The position numbers and the translations under genes were made by a program. Under the pieces are notes generated by a model. That model was not told the origin of the DNA and did no database searches. It saw nothing but the letters and a program-made list of their open reading frames with translations. A stretch of DNA of 64,000 nt, taken from Culex pipiens pallens. Its lineage: Eukaryota > Arthropoda > Insecta > Diptera > Culicidae. Location: the NCBI RefSeq assembly GCF_016801865.2, contig NC_068939.1, positions 89,672,879 to 89,736,878 on the forward strand. The letters run 5' to 3'. This document shows, in pieces, positions 25,136 to 35,195 of the stretch; the stretch's first letter is position 1, and each line of letters starts with the position of its first letter.

Positions 25136-25314
25136 TCCTACCGGACAACCACTTCGGGTGTGGCCAATCCTGTCAAAATAGCCATTTTCATTACCAGTAT
25201 CAAAACCATGAATTTTGATACCCATATTGCCTTAATTTGAATGGTTCAATAAATGTCCCCGGTAGAACCTTCCCTAGGGTACAGGCCACTTCGGGTGTTG
25301 CCAATATCCTACCA

Positions 25315-25870
25315 GTTTGGTCCCAACTCCATTGCTACAAATCATTCTGGTTTTCGGGTAGCCGTCCTAACAATCTCCATTAGAACAGAATTCCTCCCAA
25401 GTTGGTGCACAAATTGTGGCTTCCCATGTGTGCATGTGTGTGTGTGTGAGCAATAAAATTACCACCGTCGATCCGTCTTTGACGGATTTTCAGTCAAAAC
25501 TCAAATTGTTCAGAGGCTATCTGTTAGCTTATATAGTTTGCATGAAATGCGGCAACACGGCGCAAATTTTGCCTCGTCTCCTGCTTTCTTGGAACTGTCA
25601 CGCAAGAATGTTGCACCACTGTTGCCACATTTCATGCGAACTATATAAGCTAACAGATAGCCTCTGAACAATTTGAGTTTTGACTGAAAATCCATCAGAG
25701 ACAGATCGACGGTGGTAATTTTATTGCTCACACACACACATGCACACATTGAAAGACACAGGTTGTGCACCAATCTGGGAGGAATTCTGTTCTAATGAAG
25801 ATTGTTAAGACGGCTACCCAGAAACCAGAATGATTTGGGGCAATGGGGTTGGGGCCAAACTGGTAGGATA
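25315..25870. repeat. Head-to-head palindrome with divergent TATA-like boxes
   Basis: The arms 25315-25545 and 25640-25870 are inverse complements, including AGGCTATCTGTTAGCTTATA, its inverse, and a CACACACA/TGTGTGTG pair. CTATATAAGC lies inverted near 25530 and direct near 25643, facing outward from an about 95-bp spacer. A diverged single copy (CTATTTAAGC, 24300) sits at the start of the element, so each satellite block is preceded by the same promoter-like module. Confidence 0.7.
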
Positions 25871-26471
25871 TTGGCCACACCCGGAGTGGCCATTGCCCTG
25901 AGGGAAGGTTCTACCGGGGTCATTTATCGAACCATACGACTTGAGGCAATATGGGTATCAAAATTCATGGTTTTTGATACTGGTAATAAAAATGGCCATT
26001 TTGGCAGGATTGGCCACACCCGAAAAATATTTTCGTTTTTTGGCAACTTATTTCCACATAGGTCCCAATGATTGAAAACATTAAATTGGAATTAGTTATT
26101 AATGATTAAATAAATTGGCAAAGAATTAAAAAAATACAAATAAAAATAGATAATTTTTAGAGCTTTGTACAAAGTTCTTTGTCATATTGGTCATGTAGAA
26201 CATAACCACCTGCACCTTTTTTTCCACACGATTATCTCGGAACAGGCTAAATCGATTTTGGCCGGGTTGGCCTGATTCGGTCTGTTTTTGCGGTTGGTGA
26301 AGTATTTTAAAAGTTATGCTGTGAAAAAGATTTTTGTTGATGCAAAAAAGGGTGATCATAGGCCGGATCATTCACCGCAGTGCTTCTTGAGATGGTTCTT
26401 GAAATTTCCAATAGGTGGCAGCAACAGGCTCATTAGGTGAAAGATTTATGGCAGCAACGTAAGTAATAGAG

Positions 26472-26991
26472 TGTAACAAAAATGACTTTTTGGCGGGCAT
26501 TCAGGGGTTTGTTCCGGTGGGCATACTGAGCCCAAATCCCAAATATGAGCTTGATTGGACGTAACAGGAGCTGGCGCCTCAATTTTAAATGGGATTTAAC
26601 CCGTAAAAATACTTGAGGCACTTTGGCCAAAATCAAATGGCGTCTCGGACGTCGTGAGGTGCGACGCATAACTTTTTTGCCGGGGCCGATTTTTCGAATA
26701 AATACCAAACTTTGAAGGTCTGTACCGAGCTCCAGGGTGCTCCAAACTTCAATGTTATATATACCAAAAGATGCGCAAGGATCTGGCCTACACGCCAATA
26801 ATGTTTTTTGGCAAATGCATTGGTGGCAAAAGTGCCTCAAAAATACACATTTCTGAAAAAAAAGTATTTAAAATTGAAGGGCGGAGCGCCAGCTTTTGTT
26901 ACGTCCAATCAAGCTCATATTTGAGATTTGGGCTCAGTATGCCCACCGGGACAAGCCCCTGAATGCCCGCCAAAAAGTTATTTTTGTTACA
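26472..26991. mobile_element. 520-bp long-TIR element (TGTAACAAAAAT termini)
   Basis: TGTAACAAAAATGACTTTTT at 26472 is mirrored at 26972-26991. The inverted repeat extends about 130 bp, including GGCGGGCATTCAGGGG and ATGAGCTTGATTGGACGTAA. The remaining interior has no domain. The target duplication is unclear. Confidence 0.8.
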
Positions 26992-27070
26992 TCCTAGTAA
27001 ATAAGCTTTTATATCATTTTGTTTGCATGTATTCATGCGCAAGGAGGAAGGCACCAAACACTAAGGTGGT

Positions 27071-27260
27071 TTAAAAAAATTGATTGACGAAATCCGAGGT
27101 TATCTGAATTTAGGTTTAGGTTATCTGAATATTAATCCTTATTTAAAATCCATCAGAACCAGATTATGGAACTTGAAACTGGACTGAATGGAACAAATCC
27201 GGACAAAAATCGTTCAGGAAGGCAAATAGATTACTTTAATTTCTTACTTGAAAACCCCTA
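27071..27260. other. Short unannotated spacer
   Basis: AT-rich sequence between the GAGGAAGGC-family end and the SINE target site; nothing recognised. Confidence 0.4.
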
Positions 27261-27281
27261 TCACTGTTTTTTGTGAATTTC

Positions 27282-27727
27282 TAATCTAATCTAATCTAAT
27301 CTAATCTAACCCTAGCGCAGCCAGTCTTTCGAGGGCATCCTGGAAAATGCCTTAGGTTGATTAACGCCTAGCATCCTCTTGTCATTATTAACATTTGCAG
27401 TGCCCCAATGCAATAAATTGCTTTGAAACATCACAAAACGTTAAAGCGGCCAGGCCAACTGCGTAAAGTTAACCGCAAAGATGATTCGTTGAATTGGATT
27501 GAGTTTGAACACGAATATTCAAAACAGCAATACAGTTCTGAATCTACAGGGGAGGAAGAAACGTGGGGATCCCCCGCTCACGTTCCTGTTTATTTAGAGC
27601 AATTTATCGTTGGGAGCCACCATGCTAAGAAGTTTTGGTGCTCCGGAACCCTCGGGGATGGGACATTGTATTTCCACAAATGCCCTGGACACTATTTGCC
27701 GTGGTTATAGCGCCACAACTCGCTCAC
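27282..27727 (-). mobile_element. SINE-like retroelement, 446 bp, with 21-bp TSD
   Basis: A perfect 21-bp duplication (27261-27281 and 27728-27748, containing CACTGTTTTTTGTGAATTTC) encloses the copy. Read on the minus strand, it starts GTGAGCGAGTTGTGGCGC and ends in an (AGATT)n tail, as expected for target-primed reverse transcription. It is collinear with the inner part of 39950-40630 but lacks the tRNA-like head, so it is either 5'-truncated or a shorter subfamily. Confidence 0.9.
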
Positions 27728-27748
27728 TCACTGTTTTTTGTGAATTTC

Positions 27749-29606
27749 AAAGCAGCAAACTTTAAGATGCTTGGTTAAAAATGTCAATCTTTAATGGAAA
27801 TGAAACCATTTCAAGTGATATTTTACTGTTTACTAAGGAAAAACCAATTAATTTTTCTTAGAAGCTTAACTTTTTCACGAACAAACAAGCTTGCTCGAGA
27901 TTTTCATCTGAACATTGATGAAAATATTGGAGCAAAGCAGAGTTAGAGAATGCTATTCCCACGAGGAGAGATTCCAAAGTGGACAGCATTTCCATCGAGA
28001 TAACAACAAATGCATAATTTATGGTCCCAGTTGATTGAAAATCATCGTGGCAGAGGGAAAGTTTGCGGAAGATTCCGATGGAAAGCGGTGCTAAGATTGG
28101 CGGAAGAAGCCAATCTATTTGACTCTTCATCAGGAACTCTCCATCCGAAAGTGTCAATGTTTGTGGATTTTCCGCATTGTTTATCAGATGAGACGTCTAG
28201 TCTGATTGGAAAAGTTTTGAAAACTTAATGGCTAGTGATTGGTGGATGCAAGGTTATTTGAATTCTGTTTATTTATTTTTTCAAATATGTTTGTTCGAAT
28301 AGATTTGAAAAAAACTCGCGATTCCTGTATCTAATCGGTTTGGTTTGTACGGAAAACCTAAACAAGCTAATTAACAGTTTTTTTTGTATTTTGTTTACTA
28401 TCTTGTACTAAGCATGCTTAAATTCCTATCACGTTAGCATAAGTGTGAACAAATGCAAAAAATAAAAAATAAAAATATAATGATAATAGAGTTTTACTTT
28501 ATGTTATTTGCATGGTTGTTTGGGGGTATTATATTGATGTTAACAATTCGAGCAACTGTACAAGACCAACCAACTTTGTACACTGCAAACAACGATCCTT
28601 CAGAGATTGGAAAGCTTAATTGGCGGTCTATGCTTTACGACGTTCTGCGCTAAGCCACTTCGCAAAGAATCTCCCCCACAGCAGATACAATTAACTTTCG
28701 AAATTGCATTTTGTCGAGGATGTACCCACGTCCTACACCCAGCTCCTCAACATTCCACGAATGGCGTTGGAAAGCATAAGGACCGTAAATCTTCCGCCAG
28801 GATTTAATTTTTATAGCTCATAAATTATCCATCTCCGTGTCTCCTGGCTTGACGGTGCTGTGCGGTGGTTGCTCTCTGCTCTTAACAAACGACAAAATTG
28901 ACACACATACACTAAGCCACCTTCGGAACACACGTACACACTAGCGCGTTCATCTTGTCTACCATCGGTAGAGCGTATAAATTAAGCAATTTGAATGCCA
29001 CACCGCAGCCAAATGGAGACGCATGGTCTGCGGTTGAGATTGTGCAGACGACTGTGAAACGGACTGATTCTTTGGGAAATTTACTAGACTTCAAAGTTGT
29101 TGTGCTTCGAATCAAATTTCAAATCCGACACAAACGTATTACAAATAAGAAAATTATCTAAAACTTTTCCGATAAAAAAATATGAACAATAACTATTTTA
29201 CAGATTTAAGTTGATTGGATGTCAGTATTGAGTCAACTTATTTGAAAATAATTTTAAATTTTCCAGAGATCTGCGCAGCAAACTGTTGATGGCAAACCGT
29301 GTTGACCTGATTTCATTATTCCATTTCTCTGACCATGAGAATGGTTTCCTCAATCCCTGTGTGTATTTGTGTGGGCCTGCTCCAAAAATGAGGACAATTT
29401 GTCCACAACATGGTTGTCTTTTACTGTTTCTGTCCTACTACTACTGTTCGGGTGCTGGTTAACTGACCTATTTTGTTGAATTAAATTAAGGCATCTTATC
29501 TATTATTTATTCCCAATCAAGGAATACCAATCGAAAGCCTCTTCAAACGTCATTAAAGGTAATTACAACAATGTCGCATGATGTCAACAATAGAGACCGG
29601 GACGCA
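27749..29606. other. Unannotated region
   Basis: 27858-28228 has open frames on both strands that are too short and domain-free to call. 28920-28990 shares an ACACACTAGCGC motif with 41205. No gene is supported. Confidence 0.4.
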
Positions 29607-29640
29607 CTCCGGGAGTATAAAAGCAATGTTGTGGATTGGT
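29607..29640 (+). promoter_or_regulatory. Possible TATA-containing core promoter
   Basis: GGGAGTATAAAAGCAATG matches a metazoan TATA box, preceded by a short GC-rich stretch. Transcription would run into the region interrupted by the LTR element about 200 bp downstream. No Inr or coding exon was confirmed. Confidence 0.3.
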
Positions 29641-29844
29641 ACAATATTTCACTTCCCCCTGTATTTACCGGTTCCAGCTTTCCCGGTGTTGCTTCTGTGG
29701 AGTTTCGTTCGTTTGCCTTCGTCTTTCAGGTGGTCTCAGACTTGGAAATCGGATTTTCCCGTTCGCTTTGGGGGTGAGTCTGTCTGTCTGTCTTTCACCC
29801 AAGTCAATATCCAATCATGTCAGCTGTTCGGGGAAGGTGCTAAT

Positions 29845-30036
29845 TGTGGTATTTTCGCGATTAAAGAAACACTTTTCTATTTACTTATTAACCGGGAGGC
29901 AAGCTCCATCTTTATTCTTCAGCTTCATCTGCCAGACTACCAACTCCTGATCTACGCACGCTTTCCACTCATACATCCACAGATGTACACGCTTATCGCT
30001 GACTACCTAATTTAGTATAATGTTCAGGATGCCACA
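29845..30036 (-). repeat. 3' LTR (minus-strand orientation)
   Basis: Identical by eye to the 5' LTR. It is adjacent to the polypurine tract and followed by the CTAAT target duplication. Confidence 0.92.
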
Positions 30037-30049
30037 TCCTCCCCTTGCC
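30037..30049 (-). other. Polypurine tract
   Basis: Just before the 3' LTR the minus strand reads GGCAAGGGGAGGA, the expected plus-strand primer for an LTR element. It fixes the orientation. Confidence 0.8.
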
Positions 30050-30096
30050 AAATTGAATGTTATAATAAGTATACTAACAAAACAATAAAGTTAATG

Positions 30097-33000
30097 TTAG
30101 ACTAAAATCCGTTCTGCCGCTTCTCGTCTCATGTTTTGTAACGCCTGGTGAAGTGTCCGTCCCGTAGAGCGAAGGTTATCGGCTTTGGCTGCCGATATCA
30201 ACGATGCCAGTGATGTCCTGTCTTCTTCCGAGTCAACTAAAGCAAAGAGAGAAAAAAAAGAAGGAAAAAAATCAGCAGTACACCAAACTCTGAAACGTCA
30301 AATGTGGAACTAAGTATATCATGCATAGGAAATCATAATTCTCTATGTAGCATTGTTAACCCTTTCATTATAACATCAATATGAATGAAAACTGTCTAAG
30401 GCTTGAATGACATTATTTAATAGCATTGTTACATATTATAAATTTCAGAACAATACATCCTCCGAGAATTAAAGAACATATGTTTAGTTAAGAACTCGAT
30501 CCTATTTCCTTCAACTATATAACAAGTTATATTATAAACCTTTTACATAACCTTGATTGCTCTACGCCTATTAGGCTTTTTATCATTTGGTTTCAGATGA
30601 AATCGTTTTTTTTTAAACCAAGATCGCTGGATTTTTTTTTCTCATTAGATTATATATTTATGTAATTGATTAGGGAGCATTGTGTGATAAGAACTATTTT
30701 TCTGAGAGAGTGATTCACTGCTTTACCTTCAACCTTCGTGGTAGCTATACTATAGTTATAATTAATTTAACAGTTCTTACCGCGGTTGGCTTTTTGTATT
30801 TATTCCGTATTATGTATAGATTCCTCAATTTAGAGATAAACATATATACATGGTATGTTGCCTGACGTACGTGCGTAATGTTAATTATATTCAATTTGAT
30901 TGATCACAATTTTAACTTTTTTTTTGGCCCGCTATCTCGATGTTCGTATCTTGTAATTCTCATTTTATATTTTTATATGTGTGTTTAAGTATAGTAGTAC
31001 ATTATATTTGTGGTTTATTTATTTATTCGTCAAACATCGTTGAATACATAGATCTCTACTTAAAATCTAAATATAATGAAACATTGTTTGGATAATATAT
31101 TTAGCTTTAGAACCTTTTTCCATAGCGGATCTCATCACTGTGTAATCCAATGTGTGGCTTTATTTGTTATGAGTTTTTTTTATTATTCTTTTTGGTGAGT
31201 TCTGTGCAGGCAATGGTGCCCCATCTTTCCTTAATTTATGTATTTCTGTAAACTCTGTGAAATGTTAACTGTTCAGAGAATTCTATTTGCTGTAAACGTT
31301 TTGCAGTAAGGCTGGCCACTTAAATTTTTGCGATATATTTCCGTGAGTTTTAGAATGCTCTATAATCATTAATATTGACTCATTACATTGGAGCGTGATC
31401 CTGATACTTTCCCACAACTTTCTTTGGACAGATTACGTCAGTTTCAATTTAAGTGGTCAAAGATTACAGTTCTTCTATTGATTTTTTTTTAATAATACTT
31501 TCATGTTATAATCCATTTTTTTTTTTACAGACTTCTGTCTTCACAGTATAATTCTCGGGTGACTCTTTTTACTACAATTGGCCTTGGGCTAAACCCGACT
31601 CAACTTTGTAGTACGATTGGCCTTGGGCTAAACCCGACTCAATCTTTTCAGGAACTCTTTTTACTACAGTTGGCCTTGGGCTAAACCCGACTCAACTTTG
31701 TAGTACGATTGGCCTTGGGCTAAACCCGACTCAATCTTTTCAGGAACTCTTTTTACTACAGTTGGCCTTGGGCTAAACCCGACTCAACTTTGTAGTACGA
31801 TTGGCCTTGGGCTAAACCCGACTCAATCTTTTCAGGAACTCTTTTTACTACAGTTGGCCTTGGGCTAAACCCGACTCAACTTTGTAGTACGATTGGCCTT
31901 GGGCTAAACCCGACTCAATCTTTTCAGGAACTCTTTTTACTACAGTTGGCCTTGGGCTAAACCCGACTCAACTTTGTAGTACGATTGGCCTTGGGCTAAA
32001 CCCGACTCAATCTTTTCAGGAACTCTTTTTACTACAGTTGGCCTTGGGCTAAACCCGACTCAACTTTGTAGTACGATTGGCCTTGGGCTAAACCCGACTC
32101 AATCTTTTCAGGAACTCTTTTTACTACAGTTGGCCTTGGGCTAAACCCGACTCAACTTTGTAGTACGATTGGCCTTGGGCTAAACCCGACTCAATCTTTT
32201 CAGGAACTCTTTTTACTACAGTTGGCCTTGGGCTAAACCCGACTCAACTTTGTAGTACGATTGGCCTTGGGCTAAACCCGACTCAATCCTATCAGGAACT
32301 CTTTTTGTTGCAGTTGGCCTTGGGCTAAACCCGACTCAACTGTTCAGGAACTCTTTTTGTTGCAGCTGGCCTTGGGCTAAACCCGACTCAACTGTTCAGG
32401 AACTCTTTTTGCTACAATTTCGAACATCTTAATGATCTGATTCACTCTACCGGTATTTTTTTTTGCATTTCCAATCAATTCCTGAGATTTTTAAACAAAC
32501 ACAAACATTAACAAATCTTGCTTCATTGATTTTCTTATAATTCGTTCTCATTTTGCAACAATAATGTTATTTCGCTAAGCTGCAATAGCAATACTGTAAG
32601 ATGCTTTAAAATACATTTGCTCTTAATTTTTTTTTATCTTCATATATATATATAAATACATTTCTTCTATCAGTTACTCCTGTGTCAACTATTTATTTCT
32701 TTCTAATACACAAATGTAGACTAGATTCCGAACTTGCGAAAACGATTCATAAAAAAAACATGCATTTTTTTTTGTTAGATGCTGCGCACATCATATAAAT
32801 ATCAATGCAAAGCATATCTTGTTTGTATAATTTATTAAAATAATATAACAATCCATTTTCTTTGGCAAACTTGTTAAATTAAAACAAATTTAAATTAGAC
32901 AAATAAAATTCAAAAATCTTGCTGTCCATTAGGCAACCACCCCGTAGTGAGCAAAAATACCTAAATAATTTTTAATTGGCCATCAAGCGAAAACGCTGTG

Positions 33001-34899
33001 TTCAAATGCAGCATATTCTAGTCATGAGCCACTGATATTTACTAAGAATTCAAATTTAAGAATTTACGTTCCTCAACTTACTAAAAACAATTCCATTAAC
33101 TTAAAACTAACAACTTGTTTACATAATAAGTTTTGTTCTCCCCTTTCCTCTCTCTGAGTTTATGATGGAATATACTGAATATTTGGTTTAATGCTTTGTA
33201 AGATTTTAGCTCAAATATAACAACTTTCCCTTTGTGCTCTTTTTACTAAAACACAACTTGAACTTTTTATTTATTTACCACCTCAGATAGGTAATTTGTG
33301 AATCATTTCTTATTTAAATATGAAAATACCCATAAACACCCAAACCTAAACTTTTGAAATTTTTATTTTTGATGCCAGCGGACGGGCATATTATCCCAAT
33401 CTCTGCCCTAAGTTCTGATCACCGGCAACACTCAGAACATTGCTCAGCGACTCACAGTTTATTTATACAGTTTCCCGTATTTAAATCGCCTCAGAAACTT
33501 TACATCGCACCCGCAATGTTTTTGAGATTACCTGGCTCATCCATTGATAAAATCTAAAGGCACAAGTGCCACGTGGACCGAGGAACAACCCCGTCGCCAT
33601 CGCTATAGCGTCCGCTGAACTCCCCTAATTGGGGTATATTCCCCGGATTAGACAGACACTTCAATAAAACCCTGCGACCGCTAAATGAGCCCCCTGGCAC
33701 AACAAAGCTCATTACGCACTCGGAACTCCGCCCCCAACCTCCGCATAAACCAACCACACCCAACCATAAAAACCAATCTCCCCTTCCCAACCATGCTTGC
33801 TCACCTGAATTTTAACCCTGATAAAGATGCCTCACTCTTGCAGAAACCAAAAGGGATAATTAATAGACGGAGGGAGATCACGGTGGCTCTCACGGTTATA
33901 TGACACACCCCCCCGCGCCTCCCCAAATCCATGAGGCCTCTTTCTCATTGACACTACCAAGCAAGGTCGGGAGAACATCCTCAAAACATACTCGACTTCC
34001 CGGATAACCATAATTTTTATTTTCCCAAACAACCAAAACAAAACTAGACCAAACATCCACCCCGCCCTCTGCCCGCGTTTCGCGTCCGGCCACCCCCGGC
34101 GCCCCCCCCGGCTTTCCCCGCGCGGCCAAAATTTAACCTCACTTTATTTTCGTGTACATACACGCAATACATGCGTACGTAGATTTCTCTATTGAGTAAT
34201 TCTATCGAAACCCACAAATCTTTTTGGAAAACTAATATCTCAAATAACTACGAATCTCTCTTCCATATTCTTTGAATTTATAAATAGTTTTATAATTTTT
34301 GCTGAAATATTTCATTATGCCTTGTATTATACTAATCTTCCCTGTAAAACACTGTAAGAAAACCTTGAAGCGAATCGTTCAACTATGTACTGAATACAAT
34401 ACAGCACAAAAATAGTAAATTCTATTCAGTAACATAAAATTTCTGAATTAAAAGATACCAAAACGAATATCTACCAATAACTAAACTCTTAAGCTTATCG
34501 CGCTTTGCTATTTTAATTCCCACAAATGATCAAAACAAAATATGTATCATGCGGCCCACTTGTGTGCTAACCGAACCCGCTTTTGACCCGCTTAGAGTCC
34601 ATTTTACCAGACTGGGTTGTCGTCCACTCCCTGCTCGAGCCATACACTCACACTATCTTACGTCCCGAGCAGCTAGCTCAGCTGGCTGTGACACGCGATT
34701 CAAGCGACCGTACCGAATATTTCTCTCTCGCTCCATCTCCCACACTTATCGCTCACAAAAAGAAAAGAAAAAAAAACGGAACAAGCTCACCAAACTCCAG
34801 CAAATCCTTGGCCATCATGTCCGCCGTTTCATCACTGCTAATTGCTCCGCAATCTGCTGAAAACGCCGCATTGTTGCGGGAAACACCGGAACAAGTCAT
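30097..34899 (-). CDS. Predicted spliced 82-residue protein of the LTR element
   Basis: The product is not recognised. Exon 1 (34899 down to 34791, 109 nt) starts at the first ATG after an in-frame TGA and ends TTTG followed by the donor GTGAGC. Exon 2 (30236 down to 30097, 140 nt) follows a strong polypyrimidine tract and acceptor (CTCTCTTTGCTTTAG) and ends in TAA 47 bp before the purine tract. Joining them keeps frame: 249 nt, 82 residues plus stop, with the codon GTT split by the intron. Residues 1-45 are acidic (ISSDETADMM, DSEEDR). Residues 46-82 form a likely amphipathic, Arg-rich helix (LHQALQNMRREAAERIL). There is no zinc knuckle or enzyme motif. The intron is 4554 bp and contains the tandem array, so spliced and unspliced RNAs would differ greatly. 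Splicing is inferred, not observed. A remnant Gag or a captured host fragment are alternatives. Confidence 0.5.
31563..32425 (-). repeat. 92-bp tandem array inside the LTR element
   Basis: Unit landmarks at 31654, 31746 and 31838 give a 92-bp period. Each unit is two half-units of about 46 bp sharing TTGGCCTTGGGCTAAACCCG. About eight nearly identical units are followed by three diverged half-units. GGGCTAAACCC and its inverse could form small stems. It lies within the predicted intron, and no continuous reading frame is evident. Confidence 0.95.
33554..34130 (-). other. GC-rich island inside the LTR element's intron
   Basis: A locally GC-rich block in otherwise AT-rich sequence, with three overlapping minus-strand open frames of 74-78 codons and a donor-like CAGGTGAGC near 33807. 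It could be an alternative exon or captured sequence. No protein family is recognised. Confidence 0.3.
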
Positions 34900-34980
34900 C
34901 ACTTTTTCACCCTTTTTGACTCACAAAACTTTCACAATCCTTCCAATAATCAGGACACCACTTAGCGCCACAATTCATCC

Positions 34981-34998
34981 TCCTGGCAGGATCGCCAA
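34981..34998 (-). other. Probable tRNA primer-binding site
   Basis: Immediately after the 5' LTR the minus strand reads TTGGCGATCCTGCCAGGA. TGG one base from the LTR is the usual start of a PBS (complement of a tRNA CCA end). The tRNA was not identified. Confidence 0.65.
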
Positions 34999-35190
34999 TG
35001 TGGTATTTTCGCGATTAAAGAAACACTTTTCTATTTACTTATTAACCGGGAGGCAAGCTCCATCTTTATTCTTCAGCTTCATCTGCCAGACTACCAACTC
35101 CTGATCTACGCACGCTTTCCACTCATACATCCACAGATGTACACGCTTATCGCTGACTACCTAATTTAGTATAATGTTCAGGATGCCACA
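34999..35190 (-). repeat. 5' LTR (minus-strand orientation)
   Basis: This 192-bp repeat reads TGTGGCATCC to AATACCACA on the minus strand. It contains GAATAAAGATGG, a polyadenylation signal, and an AT-rich ATTATACTAAATTA that could serve as a TATA region. Confidence 0.92.
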
Positions 35191-35195
35191 CTAAT

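Larger units (their letters stand above)
24178..26226. mobile_element. Satellite-bearing non-autonomous insertion, copy 2
   Basis: It begins TGACAAAGGACTTTGTC and ends with a block containing CAAAGTTCTTTGTCATATTG then ACATAACCACCTGCACC, like the ends of 2706-6124. Inside are diverged 139-149 bp tandem units (GGCCACACCCGGAGTGGCC at 24519; related GGCC landmarks at 24659, 24798, 24939 and 25088), inverted units at 25138-25310, a head-to-head palindrome, and one more direct unit at 25870-26030. Confidence 0.65.
24026..27070. mobile_element. GAGGAAGGC-family copy split by two insertions
   Basis: 24026-24177 aligns with 49995-50115 of the intact copy (CACGTATACATATTGAC, then CTGAGCAAATGTC). The alignment resumes at 26230-26330 (CGATTATCTCGGA, then AAAAGTTATGCT) and ends at 27045-27070 with GGAGGAAGGCACCAA. 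The gaps are filled by the satellite-bearing insertion and by the 26472-26991 element. This gives an insertion order: the family copy is oldest. Confidence 0.65.
29845..35190 (-). mobile_element. Non-autonomous LTR retrotransposon, intact, 5346 bp
   Basis: Two direct repeats of 192 bp (29845-30036 and 34999-35190), identical by eye, begin TG and end CA. They are flanked by the 5-bp duplication CTAAT (29840-29844 and 35191-35195). A primer-binding-type site on one side and a purine tract on the other give minus-strand orientation. No protease, reverse transcriptase, RNase H or integrase frame is visible in the AT-rich 4.96-kb interior. A two-exon small ORF and a 92-bp tandem array are present instead. 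LTR identity implies a recent insertion. It must rely on enzymes supplied in trans; TSD length alone does not separate gypsy, BEL and copia helpers. Confidence 0.92.

Noticed and set aside
27423..27710. A 95-codon plus-strand frame
   Set aside because: It lies wholly inside a SINE on the opposite strand, and the homologous SINE at 39950 does not keep it.
27858..28228. A host gene exon on either strand
   Set aside because: Frames of similar length overlap on both strands, with no splice pattern or recognised domain.
31563..32425. CRISPR array
   Set aside because: The repeats are direct, contiguous 92-bp units with no unique spacers, in a eukaryotic LTR element.
34583..35104. A 173-codon plus-strand open frame
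   Set aside because: It overlaps the LTR and runs antisense to the element's own signals (PBS, polypurine tract, exon 1).
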